Of a stretch of DNA of 64,000 nucleotides, positions 36,891 through 48,217 are shown in pieces. Each line of letters opens with the position of its first letter. Position 1 is the stretch's first letter. A model generated the notes under the pieces. The model saw only the letters and a list, made by a program, of their open reading frames with translations. It did not search any database and had not been told where the DNA came from. The position numbers were made by a program, and so were the translations under genes. Location of the stretch: assembly GCF_019399895.1 (NCBI RefSeq), contig NC_091866.1, forward strand, positions 1,657,501 to 1,721,500, in the 5' to 3' direction. The stretch comes from Cardiocondyla obscurior. Lineage: Eukaryota > Arthropoda > Insecta > Hymenoptera > Formicidae.

Positions 36891-39800
36891 CGCCCTCTCT
36901 TTTCACGCCTCTTTTTCTTTCTCTCCACTTGGGAAACCTGCCGCATCCCCGTGAAAGCTTTCGCCGGATGAAGACGCTTCTCTTTATGCGGCACGTGCAA
37001 GGCTCGCCGCAGAAAAAGGGACCGCGCGTGGCTTCGGAAATGCACGCGTTTGCGTATCGTGCGAATAAGTAACGCAAAACTTGAAATTTTGTGCGAATCA
37101 ACGAAAGCAGATGTTATTCTAGTTATAAAACACGCCAAGGCGGCCCTATTTATTCGTCGCTGTGCGATTTGCTCGCGACGAATAATCGTGACCTAATAAT
37201 AATCGACCCCGGTATTTCGATACACATGCCACCTGCGCAATTATTCTGGAATTTGCGGGGCTGTTTAATCGCTCGATTAAACACCTGTCTTTAAGCGGTT
37301 TCGACTTTAAATCTCGATTGCATCCAACGTGGTCAAGCGGCATGCAGGCAATTATTGGACACATGTTGTTTCGTAATTAATATCAGAAATATTCGTTATT
37401 CCCAAAACAGTGGAACAAATTACTCGTTAACATGTTTCGTATTAAAAATAATGTGATAATTTTGACGCGGCGTTAACGAGCCGTTACGCGAGATAAATCA
37501 AATTTCACGAATAGTTAATAAAATCTAACTTTCCGCGTATCATTAAAGCTAATTGTTGAGTTGTACGAAACCATAAAAACAAATCGATGATCGTATAATA
37601 ATTTACATAAATTCGTTGAGAAGGTATTTAATGTAATAATCGTTAATATTTTAGTTGTTATCATTGTTTACGACATTGCGTCTAATCATAAAAAACCTTT
37701 AATAAAGTTTGCGAAAAGCCTTTAATCTTACAAATATTAAAGTTTGATAGCTAATTTAAAAGCGGAATACTTTTTACGGCATTACCTAAAAAGATTAATA
37801 AAGATTTGTCGTGCTCTTATCGCGTGCCGTTCAATACGTAGGGAAATTTTTCCCGGGATATCTTTGCTTAGACACGTATGTGTGCAAAATGCGAATCGAT
37901 AAAGTAGGAGGGGGCGGCGGACAGAGCGACAAATAGACGAAGTAAATCCGCGGAAAAATCGCCGGCAAGAAACCGAAGTGGAGAACGCGTTTAGGTTGCG
38001 GCGCACGGCTAGGAGTCACAGCCAGTTACAGGCAATAAAAGCAGATTAAAAAACTCCATTCTCCGAACGCCGACGGAGTGAAATAGCGACAGGGAACCGC
38101 GAATCGGCATTTACTCTGGGGGAAAGAACGGCAACGAGGCGAGACAAAAAACAGCTTGTACAACAATGTCTCACTTTCTTCCTGATAAGGATTGCAATTT
38201 CGCGCATCTGCACCGAGAATCTATCCCGCGCCTCGACTCGGGAATCGATCACGTCTCTAAATAACTTCTTTCTACTTTTTTTTTTGTACGAAAGTAATGA
38301 ACAAGAGTATGAAAATAAGTCGCGCTTCGAGCAAAAACGACGCGAGTCTGAATTTGCACGTGCGAATTTAACGAGCTGATAAAAGCGCAGGAGAGAATTA
38401 TCTAATTGTTAAGCGAGCATCGTTTTTTTGGCAAATTCAGGTTTATATGAGAGCATATTAATGCAATGAATAATATACGTCATATAAAGAGTGATAAGCG
38501 GGGGAGGGAGAGGGCTCTCGAGAACTTTTATCGCGACGTCAATGACGATCGATCTCGACCGCTTGGCTCGGTAATTAATCGTTCAGGCCTTTGAGTATGC
38601 CTGCATTTCCGGTAAAATTCATACAAGCATAAAATGTCAATGTATCGTTACTGCAGCGGCAGCAAATTATTTTGAGCTCCGGAAGTTCTGACTCTGAATT
38701 ATTTTATGTGAAAAAAATTGACCTTTAAACCCCCGTAGTTGACTATATTAAAGTTAAAGGGATAAGAATAAAAAAAAATGTATAGCGTGTAGCTAAGAAA
38801 AGAATTATAACGCGTTCAGACTTTAATGATCACTACATTAGAAAGATAATTTATTAAATCCAAGATAAACTTGCAAAAATTTATTTTATTTAAATGGAAC
38901 GCTGAATACGTGTTTTATGTATTTCGATGAACCGATTGTAAATCTGAAAAAAAAAAAAAGAGCAAACGTCATTACCGTTTTGATGAAAAATGTTTCACAT
39001 ATCAAAGTAATGCGATATATCTAATAAATTCTCGCGCTCGTCGTATGCAATTGTGAATATAATTCTGACGTTGTCATGCCAACATCATTCCGATAAGCCT
39101 CAAAAATATTTTATGCGAACGACTGGATCGACAGCATTTCGCAAAATTATTTAAAAATACACGTGAAAAGTGAGATCGGCGCATCGGGCCACGCGATAAT
39201 CAGCGCTTGCAAACACTTATCGTTGAATATTTTATGCCCCCGATAATTAGAAATAAACTGCTCTGCCGGAACTACTTTTCGCGATTATAATATTTCAATT
39301 ATCGTTTCGTTTGCAAAATGATATCGCGTTACGAGCGTTGGAGATCAGGGGTGAGTGTGAGATACGGGAAATAGGCGGGGGGGGAGGGTAGCATATGACA
39401 GTGTCTTTAACGGCGTAGGGTTTCTGTTTCTCCACGGTCTTAACGACGTAAACTCGTTAGATGCGCCCCAAATCCTTGGGAATTAATTCCATTGTAGTAT
39501 AAACGCCTGAGCTATGTTAATTCTAGCGTTTTAACACCGGCGTCGCGCACCGAAAACGGGTGGACGGCGTGCGTGCGGACGCGTGTGTGCCCGTGACACG
39601 GGCGTATTTCGTACGTGCGCTTTGTTAAATTCGGGTCTTAAGAACTTAATTCAGTCTCGCATCGGTACGCGGAGACGTCGGGACTCTCGAGCGTGGCGGC
39701 GGGCGCGAAAAGCTGATTATAAATCGCGGCGTGAGACGTTCGCCCTCGCCGTAACGCATCGCCGAAAATTAATCGTCTCTCGTCTTGGGAGATGTGAAAA

Positions 39801-42248
39801 ATTACGGGCCGACCGACGGCGCGGTCCCTTTCGCGGACGGCACGCAAAAACAACGATGAGTAATGCGTTCGCGTTCTTTTACAAGTCGCATTCCGCGACA
39901 TCATCTCGTTCGCTTAACACCGCCGGGCGATCCGTTATACTTATTACATGACGAAAGTCTACGGCTTTCGTAATCACATCGCTGCGCCGCAAAATTGTTC
40001 ACGCTCCAGCAGCCCCCATTAATTAAATTATTAGCAGCGAATTATTTTGACACTTGTCACCGGCACGCTTTCGAGCTGAAATTTTACGTTATAAATAAAT
40101 ATCATGGGCGGCGATGCATATATTTCAATATGATTTCTCGTCGCCAATTTTATTGCGTTTCTCTAACTTGTCATGGAGCGGCGATGTTATTATTTATTGC
40201 ACGCGATTACTATTTATTGCATAAAATAACGGTCAAACGCTATTTCTATCAAACTCTTCGTTTGACATCGTTACCAATTTTTTTTTTTTTTTCCTCTCTC
40301 GTTCCCCGTGATCATTGCGCTCGTTTCGTTTCGCCAATCTGCCGCGATAATTGTCGCTCGTCCTACCGTTCATATTTTTATTCCCGCTCTCCAAGCTAGA
40401 TGTAAAAAAGCGACACGGTCTCGATGACGCTTTTGCGTTTTTACACGCGGATTAAACACAGTTTTTACCGTGGCGACACTTAATAGTTGCTCGCGATACT
40501 TGAAAACTTTTATCAACCCGCGTAATAAATGACAATCAAATATTTACTACAACGAGCGCAATATATTTATTTGAAAAATCAGCTTATGCGTACACCATTA
40601 TTATAAATGGAGTTAAAGTCGCTGAAACGGCATGTATAATTAGTACTGAAAAAACAGTACAAAATTTTTGTTGTTAAATTATGAAAAGAATTACCGGGGG
40701 TATTTCTGGTACGTTATATGGAATATTTACGATTTTAATTTTACATACACTTTTCATTACTTGCATGTAATTTTTTTTCTTTCCTTTTTTGGCAATTTAT
40801 TTCGCTTAATGATAATGCTTATTATCTCGGTCCAAAATAATGGCGATTTAATGTACGAATCATTATTCATACAAATTATAGTAGCTGCACGTGAAATTAT
40901 TTATTGCGCTAACAGCGGCACAAGTTACTGAGCATTACGTTTTGCGATATGAAAAATAAATTCGCGGGTACATCTGTCCGCGTAAAGTACCCGGCGCTTC
41001 GAAGACGGCGACATGACCGAGTACGCTTGGAAAGACTGGGGGGAAAGGGGGGAAACCATCTATCATTTAGGTGTTTATAATTTAGGCTATGGAGGGCTAT
41101 GACTGCTCGTAAATGGTTGACGCGGCCGTAGGTTACTCTGCAGCGAAGTATAGGTGCGAGGGACTTTATCAGCGCGGCATCCATTACTTAGTACCGAGAG
41201 ATTACCGCAAGTAAAATGCTCTTGAAGAATGTTATCGCGGTTACCCGGAGCTCTCCTCGCTGGGAATTTGCGCCGTCTTTCCCTTTCCCCTCCTCCTCCC
41301 TCTCACCCTTTTTCTGTCACTCGGTGAAAACTGGTCTCGGAGTAAGCATTTGCGTTTCCGCTGAAACGAGTTCTATCCAAAAGGGACGCATCCATTGCGC
41401 AGCTTACGTAACGCGTTAATATCGCGGCGAGACATATATTTCGCGCGATGATAACGCGCTTCTATTAGTTTTCAGCCGGCGCAAATTTTCTTGCGCCGCT
41501 TCACAGCGCGATATTTTCGCGTAAAGCGGATTAACGGGCGCCGCGATACGACTTTCGATTATTCTTCTTCGGAAGAAGCTCTCAATGCGGGTTGCGCGTT
41601 TCATTTTCAATAAATTTAATTATCTCGCATTACGTGTTTCGAGATATTTTTATAGATTCGTAAGAGGGACACGGTACACTCGCGAAAGGTCCAGCGTATT
41701 AATAAAATCCTTTCTGCCAAAGAGATTTTAATAAAATTGTCTAATATCAAGTGAGGATTATTACATTTTGACGTTTGGTTTAAAAATATCTATCAATTTC
41801 TCTTTAAATCGAGGAAGTAAAAATTTAATAATTTAAATTTGTCCTGTGTTCTTACGAGCTTGAGAAAATTGCGTAGTAACGATCGAGCCATCATTGTTTT
41901 CCGTAGAGATGACCGATTCGCGTATAGTCGAGTTGAATAAACCCACGAATCCGAATTTATTAACTTATAAACATCTACACGCATTTACACATTTCGTATA
42001 CACACATTTTTATATTCGCGATGCTATATTATAGAAGCTTGTTTTCGTTAGTAATTCTTACATAAAAAGAAGAAATTATTATGTTAGCCGCGAAAGAGAA
42101 TAATGTTGAATATTGTACTTCTCTTGACTTAAGAGTCGCGTTTTTATGCTTTATGAAAGTCGCCCGTACAGATTTCGCGTTAAGTAATGAACGGCAATAA
42201 ATCCTTCTTACTCACCGCGGAAGGATTTGAATCTAGCACTCCCATGCA

Positions 42249-42270
42249 ATAACGGCGGTAGCGCCGTTAT
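42249..42270. repeat. perfect hairpin, 9-bp stem, 4-nt loop
   Basis: ATAACGGCG, GTAG, CGCCGTTAT. It lies 23 bp from a GGATTTGAATC sequence. I tested the two together as a possible minus-strand tRNA and rejected that, because the T-arm and acceptor do not pair. Confidence 0.7.
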
Positions 42271-42299
42271 AATGCCTTAACGTTACATTTCGAGTAAGA

Positions 42300-42450
42300 T
42301 TGACGCGGTCGGGACAAATGCAAATCGATGTTTTACAATTAATCCACCTTTATGAAGGCAATCCATCATTGGACGTCGGCATTATGACGATGAATGGTCA
42401 AGCGGATAAGTTTTCATTTGCGAATAATGCGTGCGCGGCTTGGTGATTAA
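42300..42450. promoter_or_regulatory. possible regulatory block with octamer-like site
   Basis: It contains ATGCAAAT (an octamer/POU-type core) near 42318, then ACAATTAATCCACC (an Orthodenticle-type TAATCC core), then TGATTAATAATTC near 42441. Such combinations occur in developmental enhancers. Here it is only a motif coincidence until conservation is checked. Confidence 0.2.
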
Positions 42451-43865
42451 TAATTCGACGGAAGAAAAGTATCGACAATGCAGTTTGATGCATCTGCAAT
42501 TACGATACGCATCAATTTGATATTATGCAACAGCTGCAAACGCTTTCGACATATGCTTCACGGTTCACAACGCGATAAGCGGATTGGTATGATTTTTCCT
42601 AAATGCGCCAAGTATCATCGCGTAAAAGCAAACACTAATATTTAGATAATCGCCGGTCGATCATGTAATTGCCGTGTATGTAGAAATGTGCAAGATAAGC
42701 GGCGCCCGATATCCGTTCAAGTGGATTCATGCACAGGGATTGCGCATTGTAATATCGAATTCACTATCCGTGGTAGGGACAATTTAGTTCTACTGATATT
42801 AAACCGCCGCGATTACGACAGCGCGAGATTATTGTCATTGTACTCATATCTAAGCTGTGAGCAATATATCGCGCTTTGTCAAAGTAATCCGTACCTCATC
42901 GTTCCTCAAATCCCGATCGAACGGCAACAAACACGTATCCGACCGAAATTCAAACGGAATCCATTTCCGTGTCGATTTAGTCGACATCAGATCCATTTAT
43001 CACTGTCTATATTCGAAATAAAAGATTTCTGTTAGTGAATTTGTAATGGATATCCGCGAAATTTGATAGCGAACTATTCCGGGGAGTCGAGACAATGCGC
43101 CCATTGTGACAAATGGCAGCTCTCAATCACACGATAAATCTTAACGATCTGTTTGAAAAGCGGCATAATCTCGATTTCATCGGGCGATATGAATTTTGGA
43201 TAAAAAACCTCGCCGTCGTACCGTACTTCGTTCGTTAATATTACGCCGGAGTGCTCCGCGAAACAATCTGAGCGCCAGCGTTTTCTCAGGCGACATTTAT
43301 AACTCGGCTCGCGTAAGAATTTTCTATCATGAAACTTATATCGACGGCAGGTCGAACGCCACGTGTGTCTCGCGCAAGTACAAGTGTTGTGGCTCGGAAA
43401 CTTTGCAGGCAGGATTTCGCCGGGGCAAGGAGAAAAAGAGAGCGACGTTAAGGACATATGTCGCGATATTCTAAATCGTAAAATATTCCTTCAAACGGTA
43501 CCGCTGTCTCTTTCGGGGAGCTGAGAAATTCATACGCGATTTGGCTAGATTTACTCGAGCTCGTGCTATAATTTTAAATAACTCAATCTTTTATTCGTAT
43601 TTTCTTTGAGGAAACGTAGTGCCGGGCTTACGTCAAAAATTTTGCTAAGTCGTTCCGCTTTAAACCGATGTCTCTACAGTCGCTCGTTTCTTGATCGTTT
43701 CTCAGCCCCTCTCACTCTTTCGCGGTCGTCCTTTGCAAGTTCAGGCCGGCTTTCGCCCCGGTTTGATGACAGTCAGGTCAAACCGCAGTCGTGGTCAGCG
43801 CGTGCTCGTGAAACGCGATCTATTCATTCGTGCGCATCGCCAAAGGAGAGAAGAGACATCGAGAG

Positions 43866-43890
43866 TAAGAAAGAGAGAGAGAGAGGAAAG
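43866..43890. repeat. (AG)n microsatellite
   Basis: A GA-rich run in a purine-rich stretch. It produces an apparent Arg/Glu/Lys-rich translation that is not evidence of a gene. Confidence 0.8.
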
Positions 43891-45014
43891 AGCGCTGAAG
43901 GAGTAAATCAGAGTAAAAGAGAGACGAGTAAAGGTATTAACATCGAAATGGAACGTTTGCCGGCTTCTATGCTACGCGGCAGTACGTACCCGTCTTCGTT
44001 ACGCGCTGATCTATCCGCGCGATCTATTCGTAACGTCCTTACTCGACGGATGTAATCACCGTGCCGACGTATCAGTCCTTTTTAAGAAGCGAAAATTTTC
44101 GCGAGCTTTAGCCGTGTACTCGGCAACGACGAGTCTATCGGCGATTCGACGATGCGCGAAAGCACGTATTAAGCGATATCCGCGCACTCGGAATATCCGG
44201 TGCGATTCCGCCTCTGGGTCGACAGATTGATATCGGCGATATAGGACTTGCATATATCCCATCGCATTCGTTACTAAACGGGATTTTCAGAGATCGTTCG
44301 CTGAACGATATGATGCCCCATCTCCTTTATGTTGGTTAATCGGTTTAGCGCGTAATGCGCGATAGTTTTTTCATTGCAGCTAATGTACGAAGCTTAACGT
44401 TTGCGAATCATTCGGCCGAATTCCGCGAAGTGCGTTTATAACGAAATGAGAAGGTTTATTTTTGACGAAAACACTAATAATTATCTTATGCTTTTGAAAA
44501 TATTTGATGCACGAGTATTGAATTCAACGCCGGACGTAAATGAAACGGAACGTAAGCGTCGAAGCTAAAAATATGAAAATCAAGCGCTGTTAATGTGATA
44601 GCCGAACCCCGCTGCGTATTATTTCTTCATATATTTTCCTCTTATTGTCAGAAATAATGTACAGTCGTAATGACGTTCCATACAAAATTCATTAATAAAA
44701 TGCGTTTATAACGCCGTTTATTTGCACACGGCGCAATTTTGTCCGCTAATATTCTATAAGGCGTTCGTGTGCGATATATACGCGCGGGGTTACAATTTTT
44801 CCGTACAAACGGCAAGCCTGAGGGGGAAAGAGAAAGTATGGCAATTCGCACGATAAGTATAAGGTTGCGCCTGGAGACGCTTTGTCATCGGGGTTGGAAG
44901 GGTGGGGTGGGTGGAAAACGTTGGAAGAACCGTGGCCGGGGCATTATTTTTCGAATAGTCCGAAAAAGAACTCGAAAGAAACGTCGGAATCGAGAGACGG
45001 AGGGAAAGAGAGGG

Positions 45015-45032
45015 TAGGAAGGAAGGAAGGAA
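45015..45032. repeat. (GGAA)n array
   Basis: About four GGAA units in a purine-rich region (44880-45060). Confidence 0.8.
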
Positions 45033-45871
45033 GCAAAGACGGGCGTTCGCCGGCATCCCCCTCGTCGCCCCCTTTCTTTCGGTCACAGTCAACGTCGTTC
45101 GGTATTAAACCCCGGGCTGTAGCCAGCAAGTAGTCACGAGCACGATTGTCTTAAATTTAAATAATCACGGAAAAATGTTAATGCCCAGCCCAGCGTAACT
45201 CGATGATAAAACAAAGAAAATGTGGACTGGGATAAGTTGGGGGTTACTTCGATGGTCGGGCCGTCGATGGGAGTGAGCGCGGGATGGTTTGTCTGCCGAA
45301 TACGAGGCAGGATAACTAACGTCTCGGTAGAAATTGCCCCCGGGAAAGAAGGCAAATTGAATTAATGCGCGCGCAAAGAAAAAGAAGGCAACCGAGCTGC
45401 GTTAAGGCCGGGATACGACTACTTAGAGGCCGTCGGTTAAATAATCCGCGAACTTTTTCGGTGCGCACGGAGAATCGCTGGAACTTTATTTTTTCAGCAT
45501 TACGCGATGTTCTTAGAATCGCGAGTAACACCGTAAAAGATAAGATCGCGGCTTTCGCAAAGAGAACAGTAGTGAAGCTCTGCGGAGCAATTGCTATTTT
45601 AAAGAAGCTCGATATTCGCAACGAATATTGTGAAATTTATAAATATAGGTGTATTCTATCTGAAAAAAAACCCTGCTAGATTAAATCGAATTTGTAATAT
45701 TCAGTTTGATAAATTTTACATAAATTTTCGTACAAATTGCCAGTAATAAATTGATTTATTTTCAAATATTAAAAAATTTATATGATACACAGTATACATA
45801 TATTTTATTATTAAATATAATAAATATTTATTTAATATATAATGTAATAATTATTTTGAGTATTTGTTCAA

Positions 45872-46020
45872 TCCTATCTTAAAAAATTGGTGTGTGACGC
45901 ATAAATTAGCTGTTAATTGTTACCGCTTAAAACCGACACTGATTAATTCTCTCTCGCTTAGCTTGTTACAACAATTAAAAAGTTAATTCATGCGTCACCC
46001 ACCAATTTTTTAAGATAGGA
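45872..46020. repeat. long inverted repeat at left end of family 1 copy 2
   Basis: The left arm starts TCCTATCTTAAAAAATTGG and continues GTGACGCATAAATTA. The right arm ends CCAATTTTTTAAGATAGGA. The arms are about 50 bp each with few mismatches and enclose about 50 bp. This could be the complete ends of a small inverted-repeat element to which the exon-bearing part is attached, or the 5' foldback of a larger unit. Confidence 0.7.
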
Positions 46021-46298
46021 GACGAGACTAACGTATAGATAGGCGCGGGAGTCGCGGGGAGTGGTGGGAGAAACGGAGCGAGAGCGAGCGCGAGCCTACG
46101 TGCCGCGCGCTAGGTATATTCCCCCACTACTCCCACTCTCGCTTTGTCCTTCTCCAGCGGTCGCGCGAGCATACACGTACTACGCACGGCACAGCAAGCA
46201 CGTGTCTCCATACCGAAAGTAATTCTCACTTCCGTTTAACGAAAACCCTTCCAGCACGATAACCACGATTAACCACTTGATATTTCTTTATGTTACAG

Positions 46299-46627
46299 AT
46301 CGACGCAGTTGCTGTCCGCTGTCCGCTGTCGTCAACGAGTTCGTCACCGCCGATATTAAGATATATACGAACCGCAGCCGGTTCGTCGGTCGTCCCGAAT
46401 GTTCCGCTGAGTATTCGGGCGTATTTTTTCGACACACGACTATCTTTTAATCGCGAGTGCTAAACCATGGAACGCGCGAGTGTTCGTTGAGTAATTTTCG
46501 CGGTATTAAAATCACGGGTCGGGGTGTTCGCGAGTGACTTGTGCGCGGAGGGATGACTCGTCACGTCCCATCTGAGAGGAGGAGCAGGCCCGGGACGGGC
46601 ATCCTGCATCGGCGGAGCAACTTTTAA
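46299..46627 (+). other. predicted exon inside family 1 copy 2
   Basis: It is bounded by TTTATGTTACAG (to 46298) and GTAAGTATAA (from 46628), exactly as in copy 1. The 24-codon frame starting at ATG 46553 and ending at the exon edge is unchanged. The upstream in-frame extension seen in copy 1 is closed here by a TGA (GAGTGACTT), so if anything is translated it starts at that ATG. The first 230 bases of the exon keep all but a few bases of copy 1. Confidence 0.45.
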
Positions 46628-46719
46628 GTAAGTATAAATTAAAAAAATAAAATCTTTTTTTTTTTATTAATCTCATTACTTAACTGATGTCTACATTAAT
46701 TTTCTTTTTTATGTTACAG

Positions 46720-46759
46720 TCACCGGCAGAAATCTTCAACTCCGCTGAAGTGCAGATTG
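46720..46759 (+). other. predicted 40-nt micro-exon in family 1 copy 2
   Basis: It is bounded by TTACAG (46714-46719) and GTAAGT (from 46760); the preceding intron is 92 nt. It reads SPAEIFNSAEVQI plus one base. Against copy 1 it has lost three bases net, and its donor changed from GTGAGT to GTAAGT, which is still a good donor. Loss in a multiple of three together with a kept donor hints at selection but could be chance. Confidence 0.4.
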
Positions 46760-46835
46760 GTAAGTCGCATGACTTTTTTTTTTCGTAGTCTGCAATTGGG
46801 GAGTCTCTTAAGAAATAGCACGCGCGTAGCGGTAA

Positions 46836-47846
46836 TTAAAAATTGCATATAAGAAATAATAATTTAAAAAATCTATTATTAAAATTAAAGTTGACAATCG
46901 CAATTACATTTTGCATATTTTATATTAAATTCTTCCAATGTATCTTGCTGCGTCATATGGTACAATAAAAATATATATTTATTTCATCGTTTAAAACCAA
47001 AGCCTGTATTCTTTTTTTTTTGCAAATTTTCAATTTGTATCACTTTTATTATTTAATTATCATTGATATTTTATATATTACACATAAACGAGCACCCTAT
47101 TGTAGATGTACGATTGTACTATTAATATGTAATTTATTATACACAATAATACTTTTAGTGACAAATAACGTGTACGAATTTCAAAAATATTATATGTTAA
47201 ATAATTCCTCTAATGCAATATTTTCTGCAAAAATATACTAAATCTGAAATTCTAAAGAACAAACTTTTATGAATAGTTGAAAAACGGCCCCTGCGTATAC
47301 ATATAAATATATTTTCCTCTATTCAGTTATTTAAATCAATTTTTTGTAAACGTTTCACGGACTAATAGCCGACACTGTAGATATACACGCAATTTATTAT
47401 CGTCACCTTTCACGCGACGAGAGATCACACTTCCCTTTCGATATCGCAATCAGATAAAGAGTCGGTGCGGTAGAAAGCACCCTCGTAGAGCGACTAGTCG
47501 GGCGAAGAAAGTGAAAAAATGAAGTGGATTGAACGTCGTAACGTCGCCGTTTTTCATGAACGAATAACGCGACCCTGCAGCGGAGAGCAGGAGTGCTAAC
47601 CATCGATTTGAGCCGCGTTCCCCGATCGATCGTACCCTCGCAACGTGATTTTCCAACTGCCTCCACACACGTACGCGTACCATCCACAGTCGTACCGAAC
47701 GTTACGCTTTAATATCAAGAAAATATCCAGTTGAACTTTTTCCTTGGGTATTCGATCTCTTTGAAATCCATCTACCTAAACCGAAGATTGAATCACATTA
47801 TCACATTGTTCTCTAAATTTACACCTGCTCTTTGACATTCGCATAC
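46836..47846. other. AT-rich non-coding stretch
   Basis: No gene is recognised. The first 450 bases are very AT-rich with dispersed stop codons. A CpG-rich patch at 47.4-47.7 kb gives overlapping short frames without motifs. Confidence 0.6.
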
Positions 47847-48217
47847 CCCAGTAGAATTTTATCTAGCCAATCTGATTTTGCAGCTAGTAATTAGATCGCG
47901 CGGATTAAATATATTTTAACTTAGAGCGCGAGGTCTGCCGGTCAGATATTAACACACGCACGTGCTCGCGCTACCGCGGCGGTCGGCGTCGTCGGCAGAA
48001 TGCGTAGAAGACTAGTACGCGGCGAAAAACGTTTAGATATCTAGCTTTTCTAGCTCCTTATTAACGAGAAATAATTATCTTGTACTTAGCACGTTTTGAG
48101 TGTTACATTTCTGGCTTTATAGCTTAGTGCTAAACAGTTTTGCTAGACAGTCACGAGATGAACCACGAATTGGCTAGCTAATTATTAGGTAACGGTGGAA
48201 ATCAATTTTCACTCGGG
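47847..48217 (+). mobile_element. family 2 terminal-inverted-repeat element (MITE-like)
   Basis: The left end reads CCCAGTAGAATTTTATCTAG, then CCAATCTG. The right end, read on the minus strand, starts CCCGAGTGAAAATTGAT and later has TAGCTAGCCAATTC, so the ends are inverted relatives with an insertion in the right arm. TA lies near the outside of the left end (with one extra C) and directly outside the right end, so a TA target duplication of the Tc1/mariner type is possible. About 370 bp is too short for a transposase. Blocks 47847-47921 and 47939-48089 match the inverse copy at 22772-23338. The family is identified from these two copies only. Confidence 0.6.

Larger units (their letters stand above)
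36896..45868. other. non-coding stretch, no gene recognised
   Basis: No gene is recognised. Frames of 115-150 codons at 42688-43035, 43074-43457 and 43606-44055 lie in CpG-rich, stop-poor DNA and show no motif. The last of them is inflated by an AG microsatellite at 43866-43890 that translates as KERERGK. G-rich DNA lies at about 39375-39390 and a GGAA array at 45015-45032. The final 200 bases are very AT-rich before the family 1 repeat. Confidence 0.5.
45869..46835 (+). mobile_element. family 1 dispersed repeat, copy 2
   Basis: Same order and orientation as the copy at 4784-5766. It has the inverted repeat at the left end (45872-46020), the G-rich and C-rich arms, the long exon, the short intron and the micro-exon. 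The left inverted repeat is more complete here than in copy 1. Most differences from copy 1 are single-base changes, many at CpG sites, plus small indels. A two-base insertion makes the long exon 329 nt instead of 327. No clear flanking direct repeat is visible, only AT-rich TAATAATT-type sequence on both sides. No protein-coding gene is recognised inside. Confidence 0.7.

Noticed and set aside
42220..42290. Possible minus-strand tRNA: a GATTCAAATCC-like B box beside a perfect hairpin
   Set aside because: The nucleotides flanking the B-box loop do not form a five-base T stem, the acceptor ends do not pair, and the hairpin has a 4-nt loop with a 9-bp stem, unlike an anticodon arm.
43606..44055. 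149-codon plus-strand frame with Arg/Ser/Lys/Glu-rich content
   Set aside because: It starts at a non-ATG codon. Its charged middle is the translation of a GA microsatellite, and an overlapping frame is open as well. The splicing-factor-like look is an artefact of composition.
44790..45133. Several overlapping Ser/Pro- or Arg/Lys-rich frames on both strands
   Set aside because: They all come from a purine-rich stretch with GGAA units. Being open in four readings at once is typical of simple sequence.
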